Shown here: one piece after another, positions 15,531 through 20,970 of the stretch
How the letters are laid out: every line of letters begins with the position of its first letter
Position numbering within the stretch: the stretch's first letter is position 1
DNA from: JAENVT01 sp031373785
GTDB lineage: Bacteria; Actinomycetota; Acidimicrobiia; Acidimicrobiales; Ilumatobacteraceae
NCBI GenBank assembly: GCA_031373785.1
Contig: JANMNE010000353.1
Location: forward strand, 1-20,970
Direction: 5' to 3'
Length of the DNA stretch: 20,970 nt
The notes under the pieces: generated by a model
Seen by the model: the letters and a program-made list of their open reading frames with translations, nothing else
What the model was told of the DNA's origin: nothing
The model's database searches: none
Translations under genes and position numbers: made by a program

Positions 15531-15653
15531 CCCAGCCTGCGATCAGCCGCGGTGCCTGGCGCTGGTCTCACCCGGGGTGGCGACGCGGTGGATCGACGAC
15601 TTCCTCGAGCCCGTTCGCGGCAGGTGACCCGAAGATCCAGCTGAAGCGAGCGT
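15531..15653. other. Intergenic remnant between acyl-CoA synthetase gene and insertion sequence
   Basis: A 123-base stretch after the synthetase stop and before the target duplication. I see no gene, RNA or strong repeat. Joined to the bases right of the insertion it would reconstitute the original spacer up to the HxlR-type regulator's stop. Confidence 0.5.
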
Positions 15654-15657
15654 CTAA
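15654..15657. repeat. Left target-site duplication, CTAA
   Basis: CTAA abuts the left terminal repeat and is repeated exactly at 16992-16995. It matches the 4-bp YTAR duplications typical of the IS5 group. Confidence 0.85.
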
Positions 15658-15671
15658 CAGGGTGCTGAAAA
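15658..15671 (+). repeat. Left terminal inverted repeat of the insertion sequence
   Basis: CAGGGTGCTGAAAA, the exact inverse of 16978-16991. Confidence 0.9.
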
Positions 15672-15837
15672 TCTGGTCCTGAGGGTGTTGGTTGGTGATC
15701 GGGGTTCGGCTGTCGTCGGTGTACTCGATCGAGCTGCTCGCCCGGTGCCAGTTTTGATCGTCGATGTTGGTGTCTGGTGATCCGTCACTGGCCGATCACT
15801 CGCCGGGCACCGGGTGGCGGCCTCGCCGGAACGGTTG

Positions 15838-16935
15838 TCAGGCGGTGGCGGCGTCGAGTGCGGTGATGCGGATCAGGTTGTAGACGGCGGTGGTCATCTT
15901 GAACCAGGCCCGGTTTCTGTCCTGGCCGATGTAGCGGAGCTTGCGTCCGGCCCCGACGGTCTTGACCCAACCGAAGGGTTCCTCGACCCGTTTACGGATC
16001 CGTTGGCTGACGTCGTAGCCGGCGTGGCGGGTGGTGCGCCCATCGATCGCTGATCTTCGGTTGCTGGTGTTCTGCGCGACGTGCGGACTGAACCCTGCGG
16101 CACGGACATCGGCAACGAAGCCTTTGGTGTCGTAGTTCTTGTCGCCGGCCACGGTTCGTCGCCGCCGATGCTTCGGGAGCCGCTTCAACATTTCCGTCGC
16201 ACAGTCCCGCTCGGCGTAACCGGTCGCTGTCGTGAGGTCCGCGTCAACGATCAACGCCGATCGGTGCTCGATCAACAGGTGCCCGGCGTAGCAGAGCTGC
16301 GCTGCGGTGTTGCTCGACTTGCGATACAACCGGGCCTCAGGATCCGTCGTCGAGGCATGGGTGTCGTTCGAGCGTTTCTGACCATGCCATTGCACTTCGG
16401 CATTGCGACCAGCCGGGCCATCACCGTCCGGGTCGTGGTCTTTGGGCTTGAAACTCTTGTGCGATGCCCACGCCTCCAACAACGTGCCGTCGACACTGAA
16501 ATGATCCGACGAGATGTAGCGGCGCAACTTGGCCTGGCGGACCACCGCAGCAAAGAACTCGTCAGCGACATCGGCATCGAGAAGGCGTTGGCGGTTCTTC
16601 GAAAACGTCGACGCATCAAACGATGCGGCATCGATCGGCAGATCGAGGAACCATTTGAACAACATGTCGTAGTTCAACCGTTCGCAGAACGCCCGCTCCG
16701 AACGCATCGAGTACATCGCCATCAACACCGTCGACTTCAACAACATCTCCGGCGGCACCGACGGCCGACCCTCAGCCGAGTACATCGCTGCGAACGTGTC
16801 ATCAAGCTCGGCGAGCACCGCGTCGACCACGACACGGATCCGACGGATCGGATGATCAGCCGGGATCAGGTCCTCGGTGCTCAACGACGACAACATCGAC
16901 AACTGCCGATCAGGGGTTCCACGCATACCCCCCAT
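15838..16935 (-). CDS. IS5-family DDE transposase
   Basis: Transposase of 365 residues that catalyses strand transfer at the element ends. An N-terminal InsH-like (DUF772) domain spans about 20-130 with LLKSTVLMAMYSMRSERAFCERL at its centre (residues 65-87). The catalytic core shows FSVDGTLLEAW with Asp149, AGDKNYD with Asp265, and RKRVEEPFGWVKT with Glu318 or Glu319, a complete DDE triad. The frame is open from ATG to TGA. A second in-frame ATG nine bases downstream is an alternative start. The IS1182-like look of the VDGTLLEAW region is noted, but the 4-bp CTAA duplication favours IS5. Confidence 0.92.
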   Translation of the reverse strand: MGGMRGTPDRQLSMLSSLSTEDLIPADHPIRRIRVVVDAVLAELDDTFAAMYSAEGRPSVPPEMLLKSTVLMAMYSMRSERAFCERLNYDMLFKWFLDLPIDAASFDASTFSKNRQRLLDADVADEFFAAVVRQAKLRRYISSDHFSVDGTLLEAWASHKSFKPKDHDPDGDGPAGRNAEVQWHGQKRSNDTHASTTDPEARLYRKSSNTAAQLCYAGHLLIEHRSALIVDADLTTATGYAERDCATEMLKRLPKHRRRRTVAGDKNYDTKGFVADVRAAGFSPHVAQNTSNRRSAIDGRTTRHAGYDVSQRIRKRVEEPFGWVKTVGAGRKLRYIGQDRNRAWFKMTTAVYNLIRITALDAATA

Positions 16936-16977
16936 TCATTTCGATCCAGCACCAAAACGCGAGCACCAATCAGAGGT

Positions 16978-16991
16978 TTTTCAGCACCCTG
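16978..16991 (-). repeat. Right terminal inverted repeat of the insertion sequence
   Basis: TTTTCAGCACCCTG on the plus strand, the exact inverse of the left end. Confidence 0.9.
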
Positions 16992-16995
16992 CTAA
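16992..16995. repeat. Right target-site duplication, CTAA
   Basis: Second copy of the CTAA found at 15654-15657. It lies four bases before the stop codon of the minus-strand HxlR-type gene. Confidence 0.85.
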
Positions 16996-16999
16996 GCGT

Positions 17000-17410
17000 T
17001 CAGATCCAACGGAGGGGCTCGCCGGCACCCTCGTCGGCGGGTCGCTCGCACGTCGGGCAGTAGAGCCGGGTCTCCAACGCGGTGCCGCACTCTCCGTGCA
17101 CCGGGCCTTCGGCATCACCGATCTGGCGCGAGCCCCACGCCGACAACAACGCAATCGCGCCACCGAGCTCGCGGCCAGCATCGCTGAGCGCGTACGCCAG
17201 ACGCACGGGTCGCTGGCTGTAGGGCGTCGCCGTGATCAGGCCGTCGCGCTCCAACTGACGCAGTCGTGTGGTCAGCACGTTGGGAGCGATGCCGTCGAGC
17301 GTCTCGGCCAGCTCACCGAACCGCTGCGGGCCGTCGAGCAATCCGGCGATCACCTGCAGGGTCCAGCGATCACCGATCACGGACAGTGCGTGTGCGAGGT
17401 TCGTCGACAT
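17000..17410 (-). CDS. HxlR-family winged-helix transcriptional regulator
   Basis: DNA-binding protein of 136 residues. The HxlR signature runs from ALSVIGDRWTLQVIAGLLDGPQRFGEL (8-34) through IAPNVLTTRLRQLERDGLI (41-59) to RPVRLAYALSDAGREL (67-82), the wing and dimer helix. The C-terminal tail has HxxC (105-108) and CPTC (118-121), a zinc-ribbon-like arrangement seen in some actinobacterial members. Such regulators often sense thiol or aldehyde stress, but no inducer can be read here. It is divergent from the PDZ protease gene with 70 bases between, so that gene is the likely target along with its own. The insertion sequence ends just after its stop codon and could alter its mRNA end. Confidence 0.9.
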   Translation of the reverse strand: MSTNLAHALSVIGDRWTLQVIAGLLDGPQRFGELAETLDGIAPNVLTTRLRQLERDGLITATPYSQRPVRLAYALSDAGRELGGAIALLSAWGSRQIGDAEGPVHGECGTALETRLYCPTCERPADEGAGEPLRWI

Positions 17411-17480
17411 GCTGCTAGCTTACTACTCAATGCATAGTTACTAGTGGTCAGCAAGTAACTGCCGAGTCAAGGAGCCACAG
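17411..17480. promoter_or_regulatory. Shared divergent promoter/operator region, HxlR gene and protease gene
   Basis: This 70-base spacer is visibly more AT-rich than its flanks. It contains TTACTA twice in direct orientation at 17420-17425 and 17438-17443 (18-base period). It also has an inverted repeat AGTTAC (17436-17441) / GTAACT (17455-17460). These are plausible half-sites for the adjacent HxlR-family protein. AAGGAG at 17469-17474 is the ribosome-binding site of the protease gene. Confidence 0.5.
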
Positions 17481-18356
17481 ATGTCCATCGTCGAGAATCT
17501 CTCCGCATCCGCCCGTACCGTGCTCGGCGAGCTCGGTGAATCCCTGGTCACCATCGGCCAAGACGGCCGCGGCAGCGGCATCGTCATCGCTGCCGGCAAG
17601 GTGCTGACCAACGCACACAACCTGCGCGACCGCACCACGCTGGTGACGTTCGCCGACGGCCGGGCCGAACAGGGCGCAATCGCCGGCGCCGACGAAGACG
17701 GGGATCTCGTCGTGCTGGACGTCGACACCGGCACCGTCGCGCCGGCGACATGGGCCGAGCAACTCCCCCACGCCGGTGATGTCATCTTCGCCCTCAGCCG
17801 CGGCGGGCACCGAACTCGCATCTCGTTCGGCATGGTGTCGTCGGTCGACGTGGCCTTCAATGGCCCCCGCGGACGACAGGTGCACGGCGGCATCGAGCAC
17901 ACCGCGCCGCTCGTGCGCGGCGCGTCCGGTGGGCCGGTTGCCGACGACAGCGGCCACGTCATCGGATTGAACACTCACCGCACCGGCCGCGGCTTCTACG
18001 TCGCCCGCCCGATCGACGAGGCGTTGCAGTCGACCATCTCCGACCTCGCCGCCGGCAACTCCATCGTGCGTCCCCGACTCGGCGTCGCCCTGGCACCGCC
18101 CGAGGTCGCCGCCAAGCTGCGCGCCTCCGTCGGTTTGCCCGAGCGCAGCGGAGTGCTCGTCCGTGGCGTCGAGCCCGACGGCCCGGCCGCCAACGCCGGT
18201 ATCGCCGAGGGCGATCTGCTCGTTGCGGTCGGCGACGTCGCACTGGTCTCGCTCGAAGTGCTGCACGACGCATTGAGTGCGGCCGGCGAGACGTTGACGC
18301 TGACCGTCGTTCGCGGCACCGACGAGCGAGTCGTCACGGTGACGTTCACGAAGTGA
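17481..18356 (+). CDS. Trypsin-like serine protease with C-terminal PDZ domain (HtrA/S1C type), no signal peptide
   Basis: The 291-residue protein has a chymotrypsin-fold protease domain with His46 (VLTNAHNL), Asp75 (EDGDLVVLD) and nucleophile Ser149 (VRGASGGPV), a complete triad, followed by a PDZ domain at about 195-290 (RPRLGVAL, then VLVRGVEPDGPAANAGIAEGD from residue 225). HtrA proteins degrade or refold damaged proteins and are usually exported. This one starts MSIVENLSASARTVLGEL with no signal peptide or membrane anchor, so it may work in the cytoplasm or lie outside the classical HtrA group. Start is fixed by AAGGAG six bases before the ATG. The divergent HxlR-type regulator probably controls it. 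It converges on the HAD gene with six bases between the stops. Confidence 0.87.
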   Translation: MSIVENLSASARTVLGELGESLVTIGQDGRGSGIVIAAGKVLTNAHNLRDRTTLVTFADGRAEQGAIAGADEDGDLVVLDVDTGTVAPATWAEQLPHAGDVIFALSRGGHRTRISFGMVSSVDVAFNGPRGRQVHGGIEHTAPLVRGASGGPVADDSGHVIGLNTHRTGRGFYVARPIDEALQSTISDLAAGNSIVRPRLGVALAPPEVAAKLRASVGLPERSGVLVRGVEPDGPAANAGIAEGDLLVAVGDVALVSLEVLHDALSAAGETLTLTVVRGTDERVVTVTFTK

Positions 18357-18362
18357 ACTCGA

Positions 18363-18986
18363 TCAAGCCAGCGCAGCCTCGATCCGGTCGAGTGAGCTGA
18401 CAGAATCAGTCGGGTCGAAGTACACGGTCGACATGCCGACAGCTTCAGCACCGCGCAGGTTGATCTGCTGATCATCGACGAACACGACGTCGGCTGCTGC
18501 CGCACCGAACGCGTCGAGCGCCAGACGAAACGCGTGTGGGTCGGGCTTGAGATACCCGGTGATCGAACCGTCGACGATGAAGTCGAACTCGGCGATCACA
18601 GAAATCCCGGCCTTCCATTCGGGACCGTGGAACGCGTTCATGTCATTGGTCAGCACGCCGACGATCCGTCCCGCGGCGCGATGCCGTGCGATCAGTTCGG
18701 CCATCGCTGGGCGGACGAGGTAATCACCGGGCGGGTCGTAGAAGTGGCGCATCAATCCACGCAGGTCGAGACCGAACGGTGCGGCGCGAATCGACCAGTA
18801 CTCGCGCTCGGTGATCTCACCCGCCTGCCACTGCACGTACTCCGGGTCGGTACTGGTGTCGAACGGGCCGCGCCACGGCAGGTGACCCAACGTCTCTTGC
18901 GCCTTCCCGATCAGCTCGAACGGGGTCAGCAACACCGGGCCCCCGAAGTCGAGCAGCAGATGCTTGAGCGGCGGCGTAGTGGTCAC
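18363..18986 (-). CDS. HAD-superfamily hydrolase (subfamily IA-like)
   Basis: Probable phosphatase or related hydrolase of 207 residues. Motif I is LLLDFGGPVL with nucleophile Asp13; the usual second Asp is Gly15, as in the DxGGV/DxGN branch of the family. Motif II is VLTND with Thr113, motif III YLKPDP with Lys147, and motif IV VVFVDDQQIN with Asp171-Asp172. A helical cap lies at about 20-95. The GTG at 18986 was chosen because motif I begins at residue 10; upstream in-frame codons reach 19271 but are low-complexity, Arg-rich and overlap the next locus. The substrate is unknown. It is convergent with the protease gene. Confidence 0.85.
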   Translation of the reverse strand: MTTTPPLKHLLLDFGGPVLLTPFELIGKAQETLGHLPWRGPFDTSTDPEYVQWQAGEITEREYWSIRAAPFGLDLRGLMRHFYDPPGDYLVRPAMAELIARHRAAGRIVGVLTNDMNAFHGPEWKAGISVIAEFDFIVDGSITGYLKPDPHAFRLALDAFGAAAADVVFVDDQQINLRGAEAVGMSTVYFDPTDSVSSLDRIEAALA

Positions 18987-19094
18987 GAGACGAGTAGACC
19001 AGCACCGTTGTCGTGGGGCAACGCGATCGTTCTCGCCGGCGGAACAGTTCGGTGCACCACGCAGTGGTTCGCCAGGCTGGGGTGTCAAGGGCAA

Positions 19095-19131
19095 GTCACG
19101 GAATCTCCGGTGCAACCGGAGATTCGGTGAC
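19095..19131. repeat. Strong 16-bp-stem hairpin between HAD gene and hydrolase pseudogene
   Basis: Arms at 19095-19110 and 19116-19131 are inverse copies over 16 bases with one mismatch, and the loop is five bases (TGCAA). The arm sequence is GTCACGGAATCTCCGG. No T-run follows on either strand. It could be a dispersed palindromic repeat, an operator, or an RNA hairpin; only the symmetry is certain. Confidence 0.7.
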
Positions 19132-19175
19132 CTGCTCGCCGCTCGGACCGACCAAGTCGGATACGTTCGCGGGCA

Positions 19176-19685
19176 TTCAACGGCGACTGCGAGATCTACT
19201 ACGAGTCCTTCGGCGATCCGGATGATCCGACCGCTACTGCTCGTCAACGGATTGGGCGGGCAGTGCATCAACTACCGCGAGGACTGGTGCGAGATGTTCG
19301 TCGCCGCCGGGCTTCGGGTGCTGCGGTACGACAACCGCGATGTCGGGTTGTCGTCGAAGTTCGACGATGCCTCACTCGGCGAGTACGGCGAGGCATACAC
19401 GCTGTCCGACATGGCTGCTGACGGGATCGCCGTCCTCGACGCCGTCGGTGTCGAGCACGCCCACGCGATGGGGATGTCGATGGGTGGCTCGCTGTCCCGA
19501 CGCTCATGATGCACGCCGACTGCGACACGCTGATCGACATCAGCGGCGGCCGCCGAACGGCCGAACTGATCCCCGACGCGCGATTCGAGGCGATCGAAGG
19601 AATGGGCGACTGCCCACCGCAGCTGTGGCAACGATGGGTCGACGTGATCGATGAATTCGTGTCGTCGGTCTCGCAATCGGCGTAG
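19176..19685 (+). pseudogene. Alpha/beta hydrolase, frameshifted and internally deleted
   Basis: Three pieces of one alpha/beta-hydrolase can be read. In one frame, NGDCEIYYESFGDPDDP runs to about 19229. In the next frame, PLLLVNGLGGQ (oxyanion region) from 19231 continues through RVLRYDNRDVGLSSKFDD and ends at the nucleophile elbow GMSMGG (Ser codon 19477-19479). Back in the first frame, PTLMMHADCDTLI from 19497 is followed by IEGMGDCPPQLW and a TAG at 19683. The family normally has over a hundred residues between GxSxG and the PTLxxHGxxD strand; here they are fused, so the cap and part of the core are gone. The middle frame stops at 19509. The N-terminal start is not identifiable; the left boundary is approximate. 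It converges on the PEP-utilising gene with nine bases between stops. Confidence 0.75.
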
Positions 19686-19694
19686 GGGCAACGC

Positions 19695-20970
19695 TCAGTC
19701 GAGGATCGTCACCACACCGTTGTCGCCGTCGACGCGCAGGCGCATGCCGGTCTTGATCGACTTGGTCGCGAACGCTGTGCCCGTGACGGCCGGCAAGCCG
19801 TACTCGCGACACACGATCGCGGCGTGGCTCATCATCCCGCCCGAGTCGGTGACCGTGGCGGCGATCCGGCGGAAGATCGGCGCCCATGATGGTGCGGTGA
19901 CCGGGGCCACCAGGATCTCGCCGTCTTGGATCTCGGAGACCTGCTCCGCGCTGCTCAGCACACGGGCGATGCCCTCGACGACGCCCGGCGAGGCAGCGAA
20001 GCCACTGAGCCCGCCGTCGGCGCTGACACCACCCAACCACTTCTGGATCGAGTCGCTGGTGATGCCCCACAACATGATCGTGAACGGCTCGGTCACCACG
20101 TCGGGCGGCGCGCCCAGTGCGGGCGGCGCATCCCATGCCTGACACGCGGCCATGATCGCTCGTCGCTTGGCGACCACGTCGGGCCAGTACGACGGTCCGC
20201 GCGGTGCAACACCGGCAGACCAGGCAAACGTCATGTCGCTGATCGCAGTCGGGATGTCGTCGCGCTTCAGCATGAAGATGTCGTCGACGTCGCCCCAAAA
20301 GCCTTCCTTGATGAACACGTTCGACAGCTCGCGCATCTTGCGCCACATCACGCTGATGCCCCAGTGCTCGACGTAGAAGTTGTGGTTCTCGACGTAGTGG
20401 AACACTGTGCGGCTGAGACCCAACTTGGCCTCGAAGTTGGCCTGGTCGTCGCCGTCGAGCAGATCGATGTACTCGGACGCAACACGGTCGCGTTCGGCGA
20501 TCACAGCCTCTTGTGGCGTGTCGATCTCCTCCCCCGCCTGCAGTTTGCGGATGTAGCCGCGCATGAACGAGAACGGGATGTCGAGACGCTCTGCCCACAC
20601 CGCATCGGTGTGGTAGAAGCCGGTCCCGTTGGAGTAGTTGAACCACGGGTACTGCGCGGTCGCGTACTCCTGCAGCCACGCTTCGCCACCGGCTGCCGAC
20701 TGCACCGCGGCCAGCGCCTGATCCACGGTTCCTTCGCACAACGTGTCGCCGAGGCCTGTCTCGACGGCGAGCCGAGCGAGGCGGCGCAACTCCTCGTCGG
20801 GACGGAACAGATCGACGTCGATGCCGGCAACCATCTTGGCGATCGACAGGTCGGGGATGTTGGGGAAGACCTGCTTGCAGAAACCGAAGTAGTCGAGGTA
20901 CGCCGCGTAACCGAGGTTCAACATCTCGAAGTGCAACTGCCACAACTCCAGCGACAGGTCGATCAACTGG
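19695..20970 (-). CDS. PEP-utilising enzyme family protein (phosphohistidine domain), N-terminus beyond window
   Basis: The visible C-terminal ~425 residues belong to the pyruvate-phosphate-dikinase/PEP-synthase-like group. A largely helical region leads to HWGISVMWRKMRELSNVF and GDVDDIFMLKRDDI, then a short GFAASPGVVEGIARVL strand set opens the mobile domain. TDSGGMMSHAAIVCREYGLPAVTGT carries the His that becomes phosphorylated. Such domains shuttle phosphate between an ATP-grasp domain and a substrate (pyruvate, phenol, rifamycin and others). No ATP-grasp is visible, but the reading frame stays open to base 20970, so upstream domains may lie outside. A TTG at 20966 is in frame but unconvincing as a start. 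The substrate cannot be assigned. Confidence 0.85.
   Translation of the reverse strand, partial: QLIDLSLELWQLHFEMLNLGYAAYLDYFGFCKQVFPNIPDLSIAKMVAGIDVDLFRPDEELRRLARLAVETGLGDTLCEGTVDQALAAVQSAAGGEAWLQEYATAQYPWFNYSNGTGFYHTDAVWAERLDIPFSFMRGYIRKLQAGEEIDTPQEAVIAERDRVASEYIDLLDGDDQANFEAKLGLSRTVFHYVENHNFYVEHWGISVMWRKMRELSNVFIKEGFWGDVDDIFMLKRDDIPTAISDMTFAWSAGVAPRGPSYWPDVVAKRRAIMAACQAWDAPPALGAPPDVVTEPFTIMLWGITSDSIQKWLGGVSADGGLSGFAASPGVVEGIARVLSSAEQVSEIQDGEILVAPVTAPSWAPIFRRIAATVTDSGGMMSHAAIVCREYGLPAVTGTAFATKSIKTGMRLRVDGDNGVVTILD

Larger units (their letters stand above)
15658..16991 (-). mobile_element. Complete IS5-family insertion sequence, 1334 bp
   Basis: The element is bounded by 14-bp perfect terminal inverted repeats (CAGGGTGCTGAAAA) and flanked by CTAA direct repeats. 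It carries one intact DDE transposase on the minus strand. The 166 bases between the left repeat and the transposase stop are non-coding and contain a nested inverted repeat (CCCGGTGCC at 15741-15749 with GGCACCGGG at 15806-15814, and GCCAGT at 15747 with ACTGGC at 15787). Perfect ends, perfect duplication and an undamaged gene suggest a recent insertion. It lies between the acyl-CoA synthetase gene and the HxlR-type regulator, and breaks no recognisable gene. Confidence 0.92.

Noticed and set aside
18987..19271. N-terminal extension of the HAD hydrolase
   Set aside because: The extra ~95 residues are Arg/Pro-rich, unlike a HAD cap, and overlap the hairpin and the hydrolase pseudogene.
1..20970. 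tRNA or rRNA genes, CRISPR arrays, phage or defence genes
   Set aside because: No cloverleaf, rRNA segment, regularly spaced repeats, integrase, capsid, nuclease/helicase defence or toxin-antitoxin signature was found on reading both strands.

Overview
The window is GC-rich, densely packed bacterial chromosome. Several features point to an actinobacterium, most likely near the Acidimicrobiia (Ilumatobacter-like). They are a fused biotin carboxylase/BCCP alpha subunit, an actinobacterial-type DapD, the long RmlA form with a C-terminal beta-helix, a biotin ligase without a DNA-binding domain, and many GTG starts. The taxonomic call is inference from protein character; no rRNA, tRNA or CRISPR array was seen.

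Layout. (1) 1-4290, minus strand: a tight run reading birA, an LCP-family cell-wall ligase, rmlA, rmlC, rmlB. It makes dTDP-sugar (dTDP-L-rhamnose) precursors and attaches a glycopolymer to the wall; rmlB runs off the left edge and rmlD is not in view. (2) 4309-7257, plus strand: an acyl-CoA carboxylase alpha subunit starts 18 bp from the divergent birA, which presumably biotinylates it. Three bases after it comes an M24-fold protein whose six metal ligands match the DMSP lyase DddP in spacing but which lacks DddP's proposed catalytic Asp. (3) 7259-10478, minus strand: a secreted M15-type peptidase, an LpdA-like flavoprotein with only one of the two redox cysteines, and an RDD membrane protein. 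(4) 10608-15530, plus strand: lysS and dapD (overlapping by one base), an unrecognised four-helix membrane protein behind a CRP-like palindrome, and an acyl-CoA synthetase.

(5) 15654-16995: a complete IS5-type insertion sequence with an intact transposase, 14-bp terminal repeats and a perfect CTAA target duplication. It landed a few bases beyond the stop codon of an HxlR-type regulator. (6) 17000-18986: that regulator is divergent from a signal-less trypsin-like/PDZ protease across a 70-bp region full of short repeats; a HAD hydrolase follows convergently. (7) 18987-20970: a strong 16-bp hairpin, an alpha/beta hydrolase pseudogene with a frameshift and a large internal deletion, and the C-terminal part of a PEP-utilising phosphohistidine protein that runs off the right edge.

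Most genes are ordinary housekeeping or envelope genes. The observations most worth a second look are the DddP-like protein next to a carboxylase subunit, the fresh IS insertion, the hydrolase pseudogene, the 19095-19131 hairpin and the CRP-like palindrome at 13115.
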